From Buxus sempervirens (Eukaryota > Streptophyta > Magnoliopsida > Buxales > Buxaceae), in assembly GCA_947561395.2 (NCBI GenBank), contig OX387185.1, forward strand, positions 20,734,366 to 20,798,365: a stretch of DNA of 64,000 nucleotides, in the 5' to 3' direction. Numbering within the stretch: the stretch's first letter is position 1; every line of letters starts with the position of its first letter. Of the stretch, positions 44,793 to 55,131 are shown piece after piece. The translations under genes were made by a program, and so were the position numbers. The notes beneath the pieces were generated by a model. The model had not been told where the DNA came from. It ran no database searches and was given only the letters and a program-made list of their open reading frames with translations.

Positions 44793-47678
44793 TGTGCGCG
44801 CGTGGGAAACGCGGCACGGGGAAATTCGTAGTCGCCACCGCCTGATGGGGTGCAGGCGGACACCTGGGTGCCTAACCTTGTCTATTAGGGCTTTTGGTCT
44901 GCGGCTTTGAGATTCTAAGTAGGGTCTCGGTTGCGGTCCGGGGAAGTTCGTAGACACCCCGGTCCACCCCGTCGGATGACGGGTCCCGTGGGTTCCCTGG
45001 TTTGAGTCAGCTTACATGGGTCTCACTTGATTCCTAATCCGATATGCAGTTTGGTTAAGTCTGGTGGGACCACCTGCGTGGTGTGCGTCCCTTTAATTGC
45101 TTTTATCTTGATTACTTAATGATTTGAGTCTGGTTGGGTGGGCCCCGTTGGAAGGCCCACGGTATCCTTGGTGGGTTTAGTCAAGCCCGTGTGCCCTTGT
45201 GGGCCTCGGCCTATCCTAGGAGGCCCTTTGGGCTTTGGTTGGTGCATTGATTTTGCTTTAGGTTCAGATTTGAAGATTAAGTGTTTTTCATGCACAAGTG
45301 GGCCGGACTGTTTTGTGGGCCCCTTAGGTGGGCCCACATGGTGGCAGAGTATTTTTATTGGATTTATCTTTTTAATCTGCCAAAGTGAGTTGGACACTGG
45401 GCTTGGGGCCCGTAGTCCAAATCTGGGCTTGTAAGCCCAAGTTACCAGAAGTTAGGGTTTGCACGCTTCCTTGGTTCGGCTGGTGGGCTTTGGCGGGCCC
45501 GGTAGGCCCTTGCCCTTGGTCTTGGCCAAACCATGCAATTCTCATGTTCATTACACATAACAAGGCTCGGGTGGGCCGCATTGGGTTTGGCCCGCCCGGT
45601 TCAAGTTGTTCATTTTACTTAAGATATATAATGGCATGCTTTGGTGTTTATTGGGCTTGGTGGGCCCCGTTGGAAGGCCCACTGGAAGTCAAGTTGGACG
45701 GGGGGTCCAAGTCCCATGTCGGGTTTCCGGGTGACCCGAAAACCCTGTTGGTTTATCCGGTTCGGTTCGGAAATGGCACTCATATCCAGTAATAATCATA
45801 ACAAGAAAGTACACAAGATTGACACTCTATCAGGAAAAAAATTGGCTCATTGTGCTGGGTCCAAGGGGAGGTACCCGGGGGCCAGGTATGCGCTCACTTC
45901 CTGAAGTGAGCGCCAGGTGAGCGCCAGTAGGCGCTAAGAATCGGGCAAAATTTTGACCTGGCGCTCACTCGATACTAAGTGAGTGCAAGCTGGGCGGGAG
46001 CTGAGCGCGAGATGGGCGCCAGAATTACACATGGTTTTAAGTGAGCGCGAGCTGAGCGCCAAGTGGGCGCCAGCTCGACGGATGGTGAAATTAAAAGGGC
46101 GCCTACTTCCTAAGTGAGCACAAGTGAGCGCCAAGTGGGCGACAGCTCACTGCGATTTTTAACTCTCTGTTTTTTCGAGATATCCATCTCTGGCCGATTT
46201 TTTTCGGCCTGTACTTGTTCCACTAGTCTCCTAATATGCCCGGAACACTTCCCAACTAGTTTTGGATTTAATCTAAACACATTTTATGAAAATCAAACCT
46301 CCTTGCAAACCTGCAAATCCGAACACCTAAACACTAACAAAACATGCAAGGAAGGGAATTGGGGGCTTTATGGGATACAACAGAGAGGGAGAACTCATGG
46401 GGGAACATGCTCCCCCTTCGAATCAATCAGACAAGTAATAGCGGCAAAGAACAAAAATGCTGGAAAACAGGATATCGCAATGAACTTATTTATTTTGGAC
46501 AGGAGTTCGTCAGGAACATTACCTGGATGTTTCAACACCTATCCGACGTGGGTGGAGCCTCCTTGTGCGAGCAGCCACCGGAGCAACACCTCTCCACGGC
46601 CACAGCAAGATCTCCTTAGGGTTTATCTCCTTCGGGTTTGATGAGGAAGAAGAGGAAGAGAGGGAATGGGGTCGGAGGGGCTTCTGTCAGAGGGTGGAGG
46701 CCAGGAGAGGTATGCCGAGAGGGTTTTGAGCAAGGGTGAATGAGGAAGAAGGCTTGAGCAAAGGGAGCCGACACCCAGAAACCTCCAACCCGAGAACTGC
46801 CAAGCAAAAATGCCGAACACTTAGCTTTTTTTTTCAAAAAATCTTTCCACCCCCTGCGGGAAAAGTCGCGCGGCTTATATAAGGAAAAAAAGAGGGGACG
46901 CCCACTTGCTTGCCACGTCTGCTCGAGCGACCGCATGATGAAAAATCATTAAATACGGCCGCTCGTTTGTCTAAAGAATCCGAAATTTAAGATTTAATCC
47001 CTGGTAATTTTCAATTCAATCCGATATTCTTGGATTTTTACAGATTTAGTCCCTGGGATATTTCGTATATTTGGATATTTACAGATTTGATCCCTGAGAT
47101 ATTTTCCTGCGCGACTCGCCACGTGTGCAACTTTTTGCCACGTGCGCAGATTGCCGGTTTTGCTGCTCGAGAATTTCGTCAGCTCATATTTTCTTCATCC
47201 GGGCTCCGATCTGGGCAAACTTTGTTGCGTTAGAATCATATCGGCGCCCTCTATCCAATGACCTAGGGGTAGGCCGCTGGATCGGATTTTAGCCGAAAGT
47301 CAACTTTTGGCTCTGCTCAAGTTTGACCGCCAACAGAACCTTCATCCGGACCCCAATTCGTGCAAACTCAGTTGCGTTGGAACCTTGTCGAGATTCTCTA
47401 TCCAATGACCTAGGGGTAGGCCTCTGGATCGGATTTTAGCAGAAAGTCAACTTTTGGCTCTGCTCAAGTTTGACCGCCCGCAGAACCTTCATCCGAACCC
47501 CGATTCTTGCAAACTCAGTTGCGTTGGAACCGTGTCGAGATTCTCTATCCAATGGTATAGAGCGAGGTGGCCAAATTTTATTTGATTGAAAGGTCAACTT
47601 TTCACCCCTCGGTGTTTGACTTTTTAGCCGGGCTTGCATTTCTGGTTTTTATGGGAGCGCAAAAATGAGGTGCTTACA
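44793..47678 (-). mobile_element. Solo Tat LTR (copy c)
   Basis: 2886 bp, TGTGCGCGCG...GGTGCTTACA, flanked by the five-base direct repeat CACTT (44788-44792 and 47679-47683). It is related to LTRs a, b and d along most of its length. Its leader segment 45880-46320 is instead homologous to a Tekay LTR. TATA box 46874-46883 (minus-strand CTTATATAAG). U3 has its own inverted repeat near 46925-46965 (arms CGAGCG/CGCTCG). Confidence 0.93.
45880..46320 (-). repeat. GC-rich palindromic leader module shared with a Tekay LTR
   Basis: Starts with a perfect palindrome (45890-45913, arms GCGCTCACTTC and GAAGTGAGCGC). It continues with repeated GAGCGC(C/G)AG motifs and ends near TTGGATTTAATCTAAACACA. It is collinear with 61030-61450 in the Tekay LTR, and more weakly with 50764-51130. 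LTRs a, b and d have TATCCGG hairpins at this position instead. Confidence 0.85.
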
Positions 47679-48454
47679 CACTTGTTATTAGTATTGTATA
47701 CATGCTGGAGGCATGTAATTGAGATATTGGTCAGATGTGACTGTTTAGTGTATCCTAGTAACATATGGATTTTGTTATTGATTCTGATATTGGATTCCTA
47801 TAATATAATATGCTGAAATTCATCTTTAGAACTGTTTATCATATTGTTTTGTATTCATGAATGATACGGATGATTATACGAGCCTGCTTTGTCGAAATTG
47901 CTTAATCTTGCATGAAATGTTATTTTACTTATATTAACTGTTTAAACATGCATGTGTTACCTACTGGGATATTCGTATCTCACCCTACTTTTATTTCATT
48001 TTTCAGCTGATACGCGAGAGGGGGATCATAGTATTGATTTCCAGGGAGAGGTAGCTGAGTATTCACCGGAGGATTACTTTTACCCGGATATTGTCTTAGG
48101 TTGTTGATTGTCATGGATTTAGATACTTTATCAGACTATTTTATTTCATTTGGGAGAGATGAGAGATTAGTGACCTTTTATTTTTCCAGACTTGATGATT
48201 GATTTTGATGGTTAACTATATTAGTTTTTTGAGGATTTTAGACTATACTTCCGCATATACTTGTTCCGCACTCTGATAGTTAATAAATTGAATGGATTAT
48301 TTAATTCTTTAGTCTAGTATATTCTTGATGTATATTTGATATGGGCCAGTAACACCTCGGATTTGGTTGTTCAACTGAATTCGGGTTGTTACAGTAGCGA
48401 ACCGAGTTCAGGTTGGGTGCCGGTTTTGCACTGACTTGGATTTGGGGCGTTACA

Positions 48455-48981
48455 TCTCCCGTGATGGCTCTTGATCCTGAGGACATCCCGGCCGCTGATC
48501 TGGTTGTATCTCCTTCTGTGATTATTCCGGATCCCCCGGTTCCTGTTGCAGACATCCCTGGTAAGCTTGTTTTAGCCTCATTTTTTTGTTGGTTATGGTA
48601 TCTCAACTTCTGACTTCATTTTCCTTAATCTAGCTGTCTCTATTCTCGATCCTCCTTCTGCTGCTGCCGAGACTTCTAGAGCCGCGGGAGTGGATATTTC
48701 TTTGACTGAGGATACAGTTGAGCCTAAGGCGGCTATCCTTCCAGCCGAGCCTGCTCCTGCCGAGCCAGAGGCTTCTTCATCTGATTCTGTTCCTACGGGC
48801 CCACCTCCTGACAATTCGGCCTACTGCCTTGAGTATCAGGTTCAGTCCTTTTTGGGCCGGAGACCACACTACCTTGCTGAGCACCTTCTGACACAGGCCT
48901 TTAGGCGCCGACCATCTCGACGTAGAGGCCGCAGAGGAGCACGGGGCCGAGGACGCGGGGATGATCCTGCACAGGAGTAGT
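48455..48981 (+). pseudogene. End of an unidentified plus-strand gene with a short intron
   Basis: I do not recognise this gene. Coding-like sequence starts at the Tekay LTR edge and is Pro/Ala/Asp-rich. A likely intron is at 48561-48633 (GTAAGC...TCTAG, 73 bases, AT-rich compared with its exons). The last exon has VDISLTEDTVEPK, a Pro/Ala/Glu tract, and ends in a basic Arg/Gly-rich tail (SRRRGRRGARGRGRGDDPAQE) with a stop at 48979-48981. The RG tail suggests RNA or DNA binding, but this is inference. It may be the 3' end of an antisense ORF of the Tat-type region or a captured host fragment. The 5' part is missing. Confidence 0.55.
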
Positions 48982-49175
48982 AGATTAGGATTTTTGTATA
49001 CTTACATCACCCTTGTTTAAACGAGACTTCTATATATATATGAAAAAACTTTTTATTCATTCTCTCTTGTTCTGCTCTTTTTTCTATGCAATTTAAACTT
49101 GTATACAGGTGAAACAGGTAAAAAATTCGAATATTTCTTCCTTCCCTCTTTTTTGGTTTTTTTTCCTTGTATCCG

Positions 49176-49330
49176 ATATATTAGATCGGATACAGTAACA
49201 TGTTTTTGTATCCGACAATAAATGTTGGATACAAATAATTTATTTTGTATCCGGAATTTTTCATCGTATACGAACAAAATCTCTTGTATCCGATCTGATA
49301 TATTGGATACATTAAAACATGCTATAAAAG
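49176..49330 (+). promoter_or_regulatory. Putative promoter: four TATCCG hairpins and a TATA box
   Basis: Four inverted repeats with TGTATCCGA/TCGGATACA-type stems at about 49168-49196, 49205-49232, 49239-49266 and 49273-49301. They are followed by CTATAAAAG at 49322-49330. The layout copies the U3 of the Ogre-like LTRs. After removal of the solo LTR at 49416-55102, the ATG at 55132 would lie about 115 bases downstream of the TATA box. Confidence 0.65.
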
Positions 49331-49415
49331 CAATTGGCCTCGAGATTTGTGTCATTTTGCCGACTATTTGAGTTTTAGAAAACCCCCTTTTCGCCTTTTT
49401 CTTCCTCCCATTGAT
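49331..49415 (+). other. Short leader next to the putative promoter
   Basis: No coding signal. It ends with the target sequence TTGAT of the solo Tekay LTR. Confidence 0.5.
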
Positions 49416-50024
49416 TGTAACACCCCGGATCCGTGTTGTTCAACAAAGATATAACACGTCTCACGGAGTGTTAGGTAAGGATCTTAATCATTTGTGATTG
49501 CTGGATAATCACCTAACTAAAACATATCAGAGTGCACAATCATACTTTATCTAAGAATTCAATATTCAAAACTTAACTAAGATTCAAATGGCACAACCTC
49601 AATGGTGTTTATTACACTTCAATCATTCAATTTATTCAAGTTCAATTCAAAATAACCTACAAGTCTAAGGGATGTAATAGTAGCCTTCCTCCCTATAAGT
49701 CTCAGTCAGATCTACCCCAATAGTCGCCTCACCTCGAGTATCTGAAAAACAAAACAAAAACAACAGAGTGAGATACGAATATCTCAGCGAGTAGAATATG
49801 CATGCAAAAATAGTTAACCGCAGTTCAAATTATGCATCGATAAACATCCCGTACGATTAAGCAACTAATACAATTTCCAAGTTTAAAACCAAAACCAATA
49901 ATCATTTCTAATCAAATTTCAATTCAATACGGAAACAAATCGATTGGTCAATGTCATGACTACTGTTAAGTTGATAAATTAAACATGCCAAGTTGACACT
50001 CCACACCTCCATGTACACAGTTCC

Positions 50025-50150
50025 GGCCTACTCAGGGTTTCGGAAACTCTGAAATAACGGCCTACTCAGGGTTTCGTCATCCAATGTTGGCCTACTCCCC
50101 GAGTTTCGGCATTGACAACCAGGCCTACTCAGGGTTTTTGGCTGCTCTAC
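50025..50150 (-). repeat. Short repeats CCTACTCAGGGTTT in Tekay LTR
   Basis: Four units of GGCCTACTC(A/C)(G/C)GGTTTCGG type. The same set is at 60312-60440 in the related LTR. They occupy about the place where the LTR at 38015-41209 has its own, unrelated minisatellite. Confidence 0.85.
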
Positions 50151-52675
50151 ACTGATCGTGGCAACACACAAGGCCATGCAATTTCAACAACCAACAATAA
50201 CATTACATTACTAAGCTTAAGCATGGATCTAGGACAAGCTAAACCAAAACAGTAACCAAACGTAAAACACAATTCTGTCTTCAAAGCAAAACAACACGTT
50301 CAACATCATGTATAACTCAACCAGTTCGCCACATGTCCCTCTGGGCCAAAACAGTACCTCATGTATCTCCAGCAGTTAACCACAATTCACAACACATGTT
50401 CATTGGTAATAAAACCCTTTACTTACACCAAAAGAATTCTTTACAATACATTTCAGAAACTTGCAATCATGTAAAAATCAGATGAAATAAATTTGCATTC
50501 AAGTACAGTATATAATAACAGGAACCTAAATCAAGGACTCCTAGGGTTAGGTACAATGAGATCATCTACCATTAGCCCTTTCGAAATAATCTTGGATGCT
50601 TCTAAAAATTTCCAGAATTTCCACTTATATTCTCAAAGAAAATTTAATAGGGAATAGTGTTTCTAAAGTCCTAAACAAATCATTAGTCAAGTGCTTGGAC
50701 CCTCAGAATCATCAAAACCAGCTTAATTGGGTCAAAACTCTACTTCAGCAGATTTTAGGACCATGCGCTGACCTCCTGTGCTAGGCGCGAGGTCGGCGGA
50801 TAGGTCGCGGGTTAAAAATTTTAGGATGCACTTACTTAAATTGAGTGAGCGCGAGCTAGGCGCGAACTTCGCGCACGCTTCGCGCGAAACAAGAGGATAT
50901 AAATTAAGTCCGCGCGAGCTAGGCACGAACTAGGCGCGAGCTCGGCGGATAGTAAAAGAAAACCTTGCACCCACTACCTGCAGTTGGCGCCAGTTAGCGC
51001 CAATTCGGCTGATACTAATTTGGATTCTCTACTCTCTGTTATTTCCAGATCTACATGACTGGCCGGACTTTTTCTCTCGGTAACAATTTTCCCAGTCTCC
51101 TAATATCCCCAGAAGACATTTAAACCACTTTTGAAATTATTCCAACACATTTTTATTTATCATCATTCAGTTCTAACGAAACTCATGCTCGGACGAACTT
51201 CTTCCAGAAAACACACATGCATCATCCAGATTAAACTCACGAATAAATACGAAAAACCCAGTTTTAAAACGATGCTACTCACCTCTTGCACGCTTATATC
51301 CCAGCAACAATAATACTCGAACCACGGCCGATCACCAACAGCCAATCACCAATAGTCGTCCGCCTGTTTGCTATCACCGCCTAGATGATCCTCTGGTCAC
51401 AAGAGGAAAACCCTCTGAATCCTTGATCACAAACACAACAAACCAGTCGGATCTCTCACAGTTCCCTTCTCTTCCCAACGAAAACCTAGATCGCCACACA
51501 GGTAGCCGCAATCGCCAATCGTTTTCAGTTACGAGAGTATACGAGTATTCAAAACTAAAACCTAATTTCCCTTAAGTATTTATACCTTCCATACGTAGAT
51601 TGCCCCTAGACAACTGTGCGCACCCGATTTCGGTCGCACGACGAGGCGCACGCAAAACGATGCGTGCCTCAGGATTGTTTGGAGTCGCCACTGCCTGATG
51701 GGGTGCAGGCAGACACCTGGGTGCCTAAGTTCTTCTACTAAGGCTTGGTCTGCGGCTTGAGATTCTAAGTAGGTTCTCGGTTGCGGTCTGGGGAAGTCCG
51801 TAGACACCCCAGTCCACCCCGTCAAGTGACGGGTCCCATAGGATTCCCTAGTTTGAGTCAACTTTTGGTCTCTCACTCACCCGATTCCTAATCTAGCATT
51901 CAATCTTGGTTTAAGTCTGGCAGGACCACCAAAGTGGTGTGGGTCGCTTTACTTGATTTTATCTTTTTAGTTAAAGTGATGTGAGTCGGATTAGGCGGGC
52001 CCCATTGGAAGGCCCGTGGATTCCTTGGTGGGCTTGGTTGAGCCCACGTGTCCCTTGGTGGGCCTCGATCTAGCCTGAGAGGCCCTTTGGGCTTGGTTCA
52101 AATGGATTTGATTTTATTTTGAAATTCAAGTTTGATTAAATTTGATTTCCATGCAAAGAATGAGTTTGGATTGCTTTGTGGGTCCGTAAGTGGGCCCCAC
52201 TATTGGTTGCCAAGTGATTTAATTTATCTTTGATTATCCGTGCCAAAATGGGCCAGGCCTTGGGCTTGGGGCCCTTTACCTGGGCTTGGGTTTGAAAGCC
52301 CAAGACTTCTTGAGTTAGGGTTTTGAAAACCCTAACCTTGGTTAGGTTCAATGGGCTTAATGGGCCTGACAGGCCCTGCCCGTGGTCTCGGCCAAACCAT
52401 GCCTAGATCTAAATATACATGCTTCCCAAGTTGGGCTTTGGAGGGCCTCCCAGGGTTTGGCCAACTCAATCAGGTTGATTTTATCTTTGTTTAACAAAAT
52501 GAGTTTGTCGGGCTTTGTGGGCCCCGTTGGAAGGCCCACTGGGAATCAATTTGGACCGGGTCGGTCCATGACCCATCTTGGGTTTCCGGGTAACCCGGAA
52601 ACCCTACTGGTTCATCCGGTTTGATTTAAACAATTAAGAAAATGACATAGGATCACAAAAACAGCAAAATTAACA

Positions 52676-52795
52676 TTCAGACAGTGTAGCCGGCCTGAGA
52701 TGCCGGTTACACACAGGACTCAGTGTATCGGGCATCTCTTGCTGGCTATGAATGGGTTTCTGTTGATCCGGCCTGAGTTTCCGGATCAACATACA
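52676..52795 (-). repeat. Leader hairpin cluster, TATCCGG-related (copy d)
   Basis: Inverted repeats around GCCGGC/GCCGG (about 52682-52712) and TTGATCCGG...CCGGATCAA (52762-52789), with loops containing CTGAG as in copies a and b. Confidence 0.8.
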
Positions 52796-54190
52796 GAGGC
52801 TTGTTTTCGGATTTTTCCAAGGGGGTTGGGTTTTTGGGCCTTCTAGGATGTTCCAAGGGTTGTGTGGGCTCCTGTGTGAGCCCACATTGGTTCAGATGAA
52901 GCCACATGGCTTCTCTAGAAGGGGTTTTCAAAGTCAAAGCCACATAGGGAGACCAAGGGTGTGTCCTCCCTTTTCAAGGCAAAACAAAGAATGAGTGGGG
53001 ATCTGTGTGTCCCCACTTCAGTTCATTTGCCCTCAAAGAAAACCAACATTCACATATATGAGACAACATCAAACTGAAAGGCACACTTCTGGGCTGGGAT
53101 TGAACTAAGTAAACAATGGACAAATAAGTATCCGAATTCGATTTCCGCGCATGCAAATTCCTACCAGATGGTGACAAATACAAATATCTGGACATGTTTA
53201 TGGAAAGCAAAGAACAAGCATGCAAGTAAGACCAATGCTAGGCCGAGCATGGGTGACCTTTGGGGGTCGAAAACAGTGGCTAGAGTGGCATAAGAATCAT
53301 AGCAAGACATACGAAAAAAAAACAGCAAGAAAGGGTGTTTCACCTGATCCTTGGTGCGATAGCGCATGCAATTTCCATGAGGCTGAGTTCATGCACACTT
53401 GGTAGAACACCTAAGTTATATAAAACACGAGTAGCCTTTATCCCATGTAACCTTTGTCATGCTCTCCTTAACTTGACATACTCACCCAACCTAAAGAGGC
53501 TTCAAGAAAGGGGAAAGAAGGGGGATTACTCATGGGATACATTAGACGGTCAATCAAGAGGGAACATACTCCCTTCTAAACTAAAGCAAAGCACACCCAC
53601 CAGCCGTGAAAAGAAAACAAGAACACACACAAGACACTTCAAAAAGAAAAAGAAACCGATCTGGAGCATGGGAGGAACAATACTTATGAAACATCATGAA
53701 ATGCCTCCATTTTCACATATGTAGTATAAAAGGGAACAAGGAACGATACCTGGGGGGTTGAGAACCCTGGGATGGAGTAGGTGATCTCCTGGAAGCAAGG
53801 GCAGCAGCTGGACGTCCTCTCCTTTTAACACCAAAAGCACCCAATCTTGTTCTCCTCCAAGGTTCAAGTGAGGGAGAAGAGACTAGGGAGGGGTTAGATT
53901 GACTCATGCATGTCTTGAGTGGTTGGGAAGGCCATAGGGTGACCTTGGGAGATGGAGAAGAAGAGGGAAGAAAGGAGGAAGTGAGAGAGGTGAGAGAGAT
54001 GCCTCAAAACAAATGAGTCGTCCCCTTCAAAATGGGCTAAAGTGCCTTTTATATTGCTTGACCAAAATGCAATTACTTTTGCACTTCATGACCAAAGCCT
54101 TCATCTTTTCAATTCATGCCCTTTTTTTAAACAAAACCAATGATGGCTTTAAAACTTAACCTCCAAGTAAACTTAGCCTCCAAGCTTGCT

Positions 54191-54223
54191 TGAACGAATT
54201 CTCCACATGGGAGAATTCGTTCA
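54191..54223. repeat. Perfect palindrome in U3 of copy d
   Basis: Fourteen-base arms TGAACGAATTCTCC and GGAGAATTCGTTCA around ACATG. It lies about 140 bases upstream (element sense) of the TATA box and is unrelated in sequence to the U3 hairpins of copies a, b and c. Confidence 0.92.
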
Positions 54224-55131
54224 ATCATATTTTTTTTATTTTGTTTATTTAATTCATTAGATATTTTACTTTTGTTATTATTTTATTAAGATTTTTGTTT
54301 TGGGGTTTGGATGCACATGCATCTTTTAATTTTTACTTTCTTTTTCTTTTATTTTAAATACTTCAATTAGATTTTTAGCAAAAATATTATTTTTTAATTC
54401 AAAACTTTTTACTTTGCTGCTCTTTCTTCATTGTTTGCCACGTGTGCAGATTTTCAGAAACTTCAACTGCCCACAACTCACTCGTCTGATATCCGATTTT
54501 AACAAACTTAGTGGCGTTGGAATCAGTGCGACATTCCCTATCCACTCAACTTCAGTTTAGCAGCAAATTCGAGTTTTTTAGCAGAAGTGCCGAGTCGCGT
54601 CCCGGAGCCAAATTTGCTCATATTTCCTCATCCGGGACTCCGATTCCAACATACTCAGTTGCATTGGAATCGTGTTGAGATGCTCTTTCTGCTGGTATCA
54701 AATGGGGTAGCTGATCTGGGGTTTAGCAGAAAGTCAATTTCTGCTTTTCTCAGATTTGACTAGTCCATAACTTCTTCATTTGGACTCCGATTTAAGCAAA
54801 CTCTGTTCCATTAGAATCGTATCGGAATCCTCTTTCTAATGGTGGGAAGCATGGTGACTAATTTGCACCAGATAAAAAAGTCAACTTTTTGACTTTCTCA
54901 AGTTTGACTTTTCAATTAAAATATCATTTTCTGCATTTTGGGAGGTGCAAAAATGAGGTGCTTACAACAACCTTTGAAATTCCTTTATTCTGTGTGTGCT
55001 CGCCCACCAAAATCCCTACATATACCCACAGCTACTTAAGTTGATACATTCACATAATTAATTTAAATAAAAATAATTCTTAGCAAAAATCGGGGTTTTA
55101 CATTGATTCTTAGCAAGCTCCAATCATCCCC

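Larger units (their letters stand above)
43226..48454 (+). mobile_element. Tekay-type LTR interrupted by a solo Tat LTR
   Basis: TGTAAAACCCCGAATTTTCC...TTGGGGCGTTACA; about 2.34 kb without the insertion at 44793-47678. It follows a polypurine tract, so it is the 3' LTR of the RNase H/integrase block. Its right neighbour is not a recognisable target-site copy. Confidence 0.9.
51615..54966 (-). mobile_element. Solo Tat LTR (copy d)
   Basis: 3352 bp, TGTGCGCACC...GGTGCTTACA, flanked by the five-base direct repeat ACAAC (51610-51614 and 54967-54971). It is inserted in the solo Tekay LTR. It is the most diverged of the four LTRs of this family, hence older or another subfamily. TATA box 54047-54054. 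Confidence 0.93.
49416..55102 (-). mobile_element. Solo Tekay-type LTR, interrupted by a solo Tat LTR
   Basis: Plus-strand ends TGTAACACCCCGGATCCG and CGGGGTTTTACA; flanks TTGAT (49411-49415 and 55103-55107). Same family as 59711-62071. About 2.3 kb without the insertion at 51615-54966. Minus-strand TATA-like box at 51576-51586. It contains GC-rich leader repeats (50764-51010) and CCTACTCAGGGTTT repeats. Confidence 0.92.

Noticed and set aside
46114-46641. Open frame of 175 codons in LTR c
   Set aside because: It spans the boundary between the Tekay-like module and Tat LTR backbone on the strand opposite to the element; best explained as chance.
53335-53907. Open frames of 129 and 64 codons in solo LTR d
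   Set aside because: They overlap on opposite strands, have no recognisable motifs and no counterpart in LTRs a to c.
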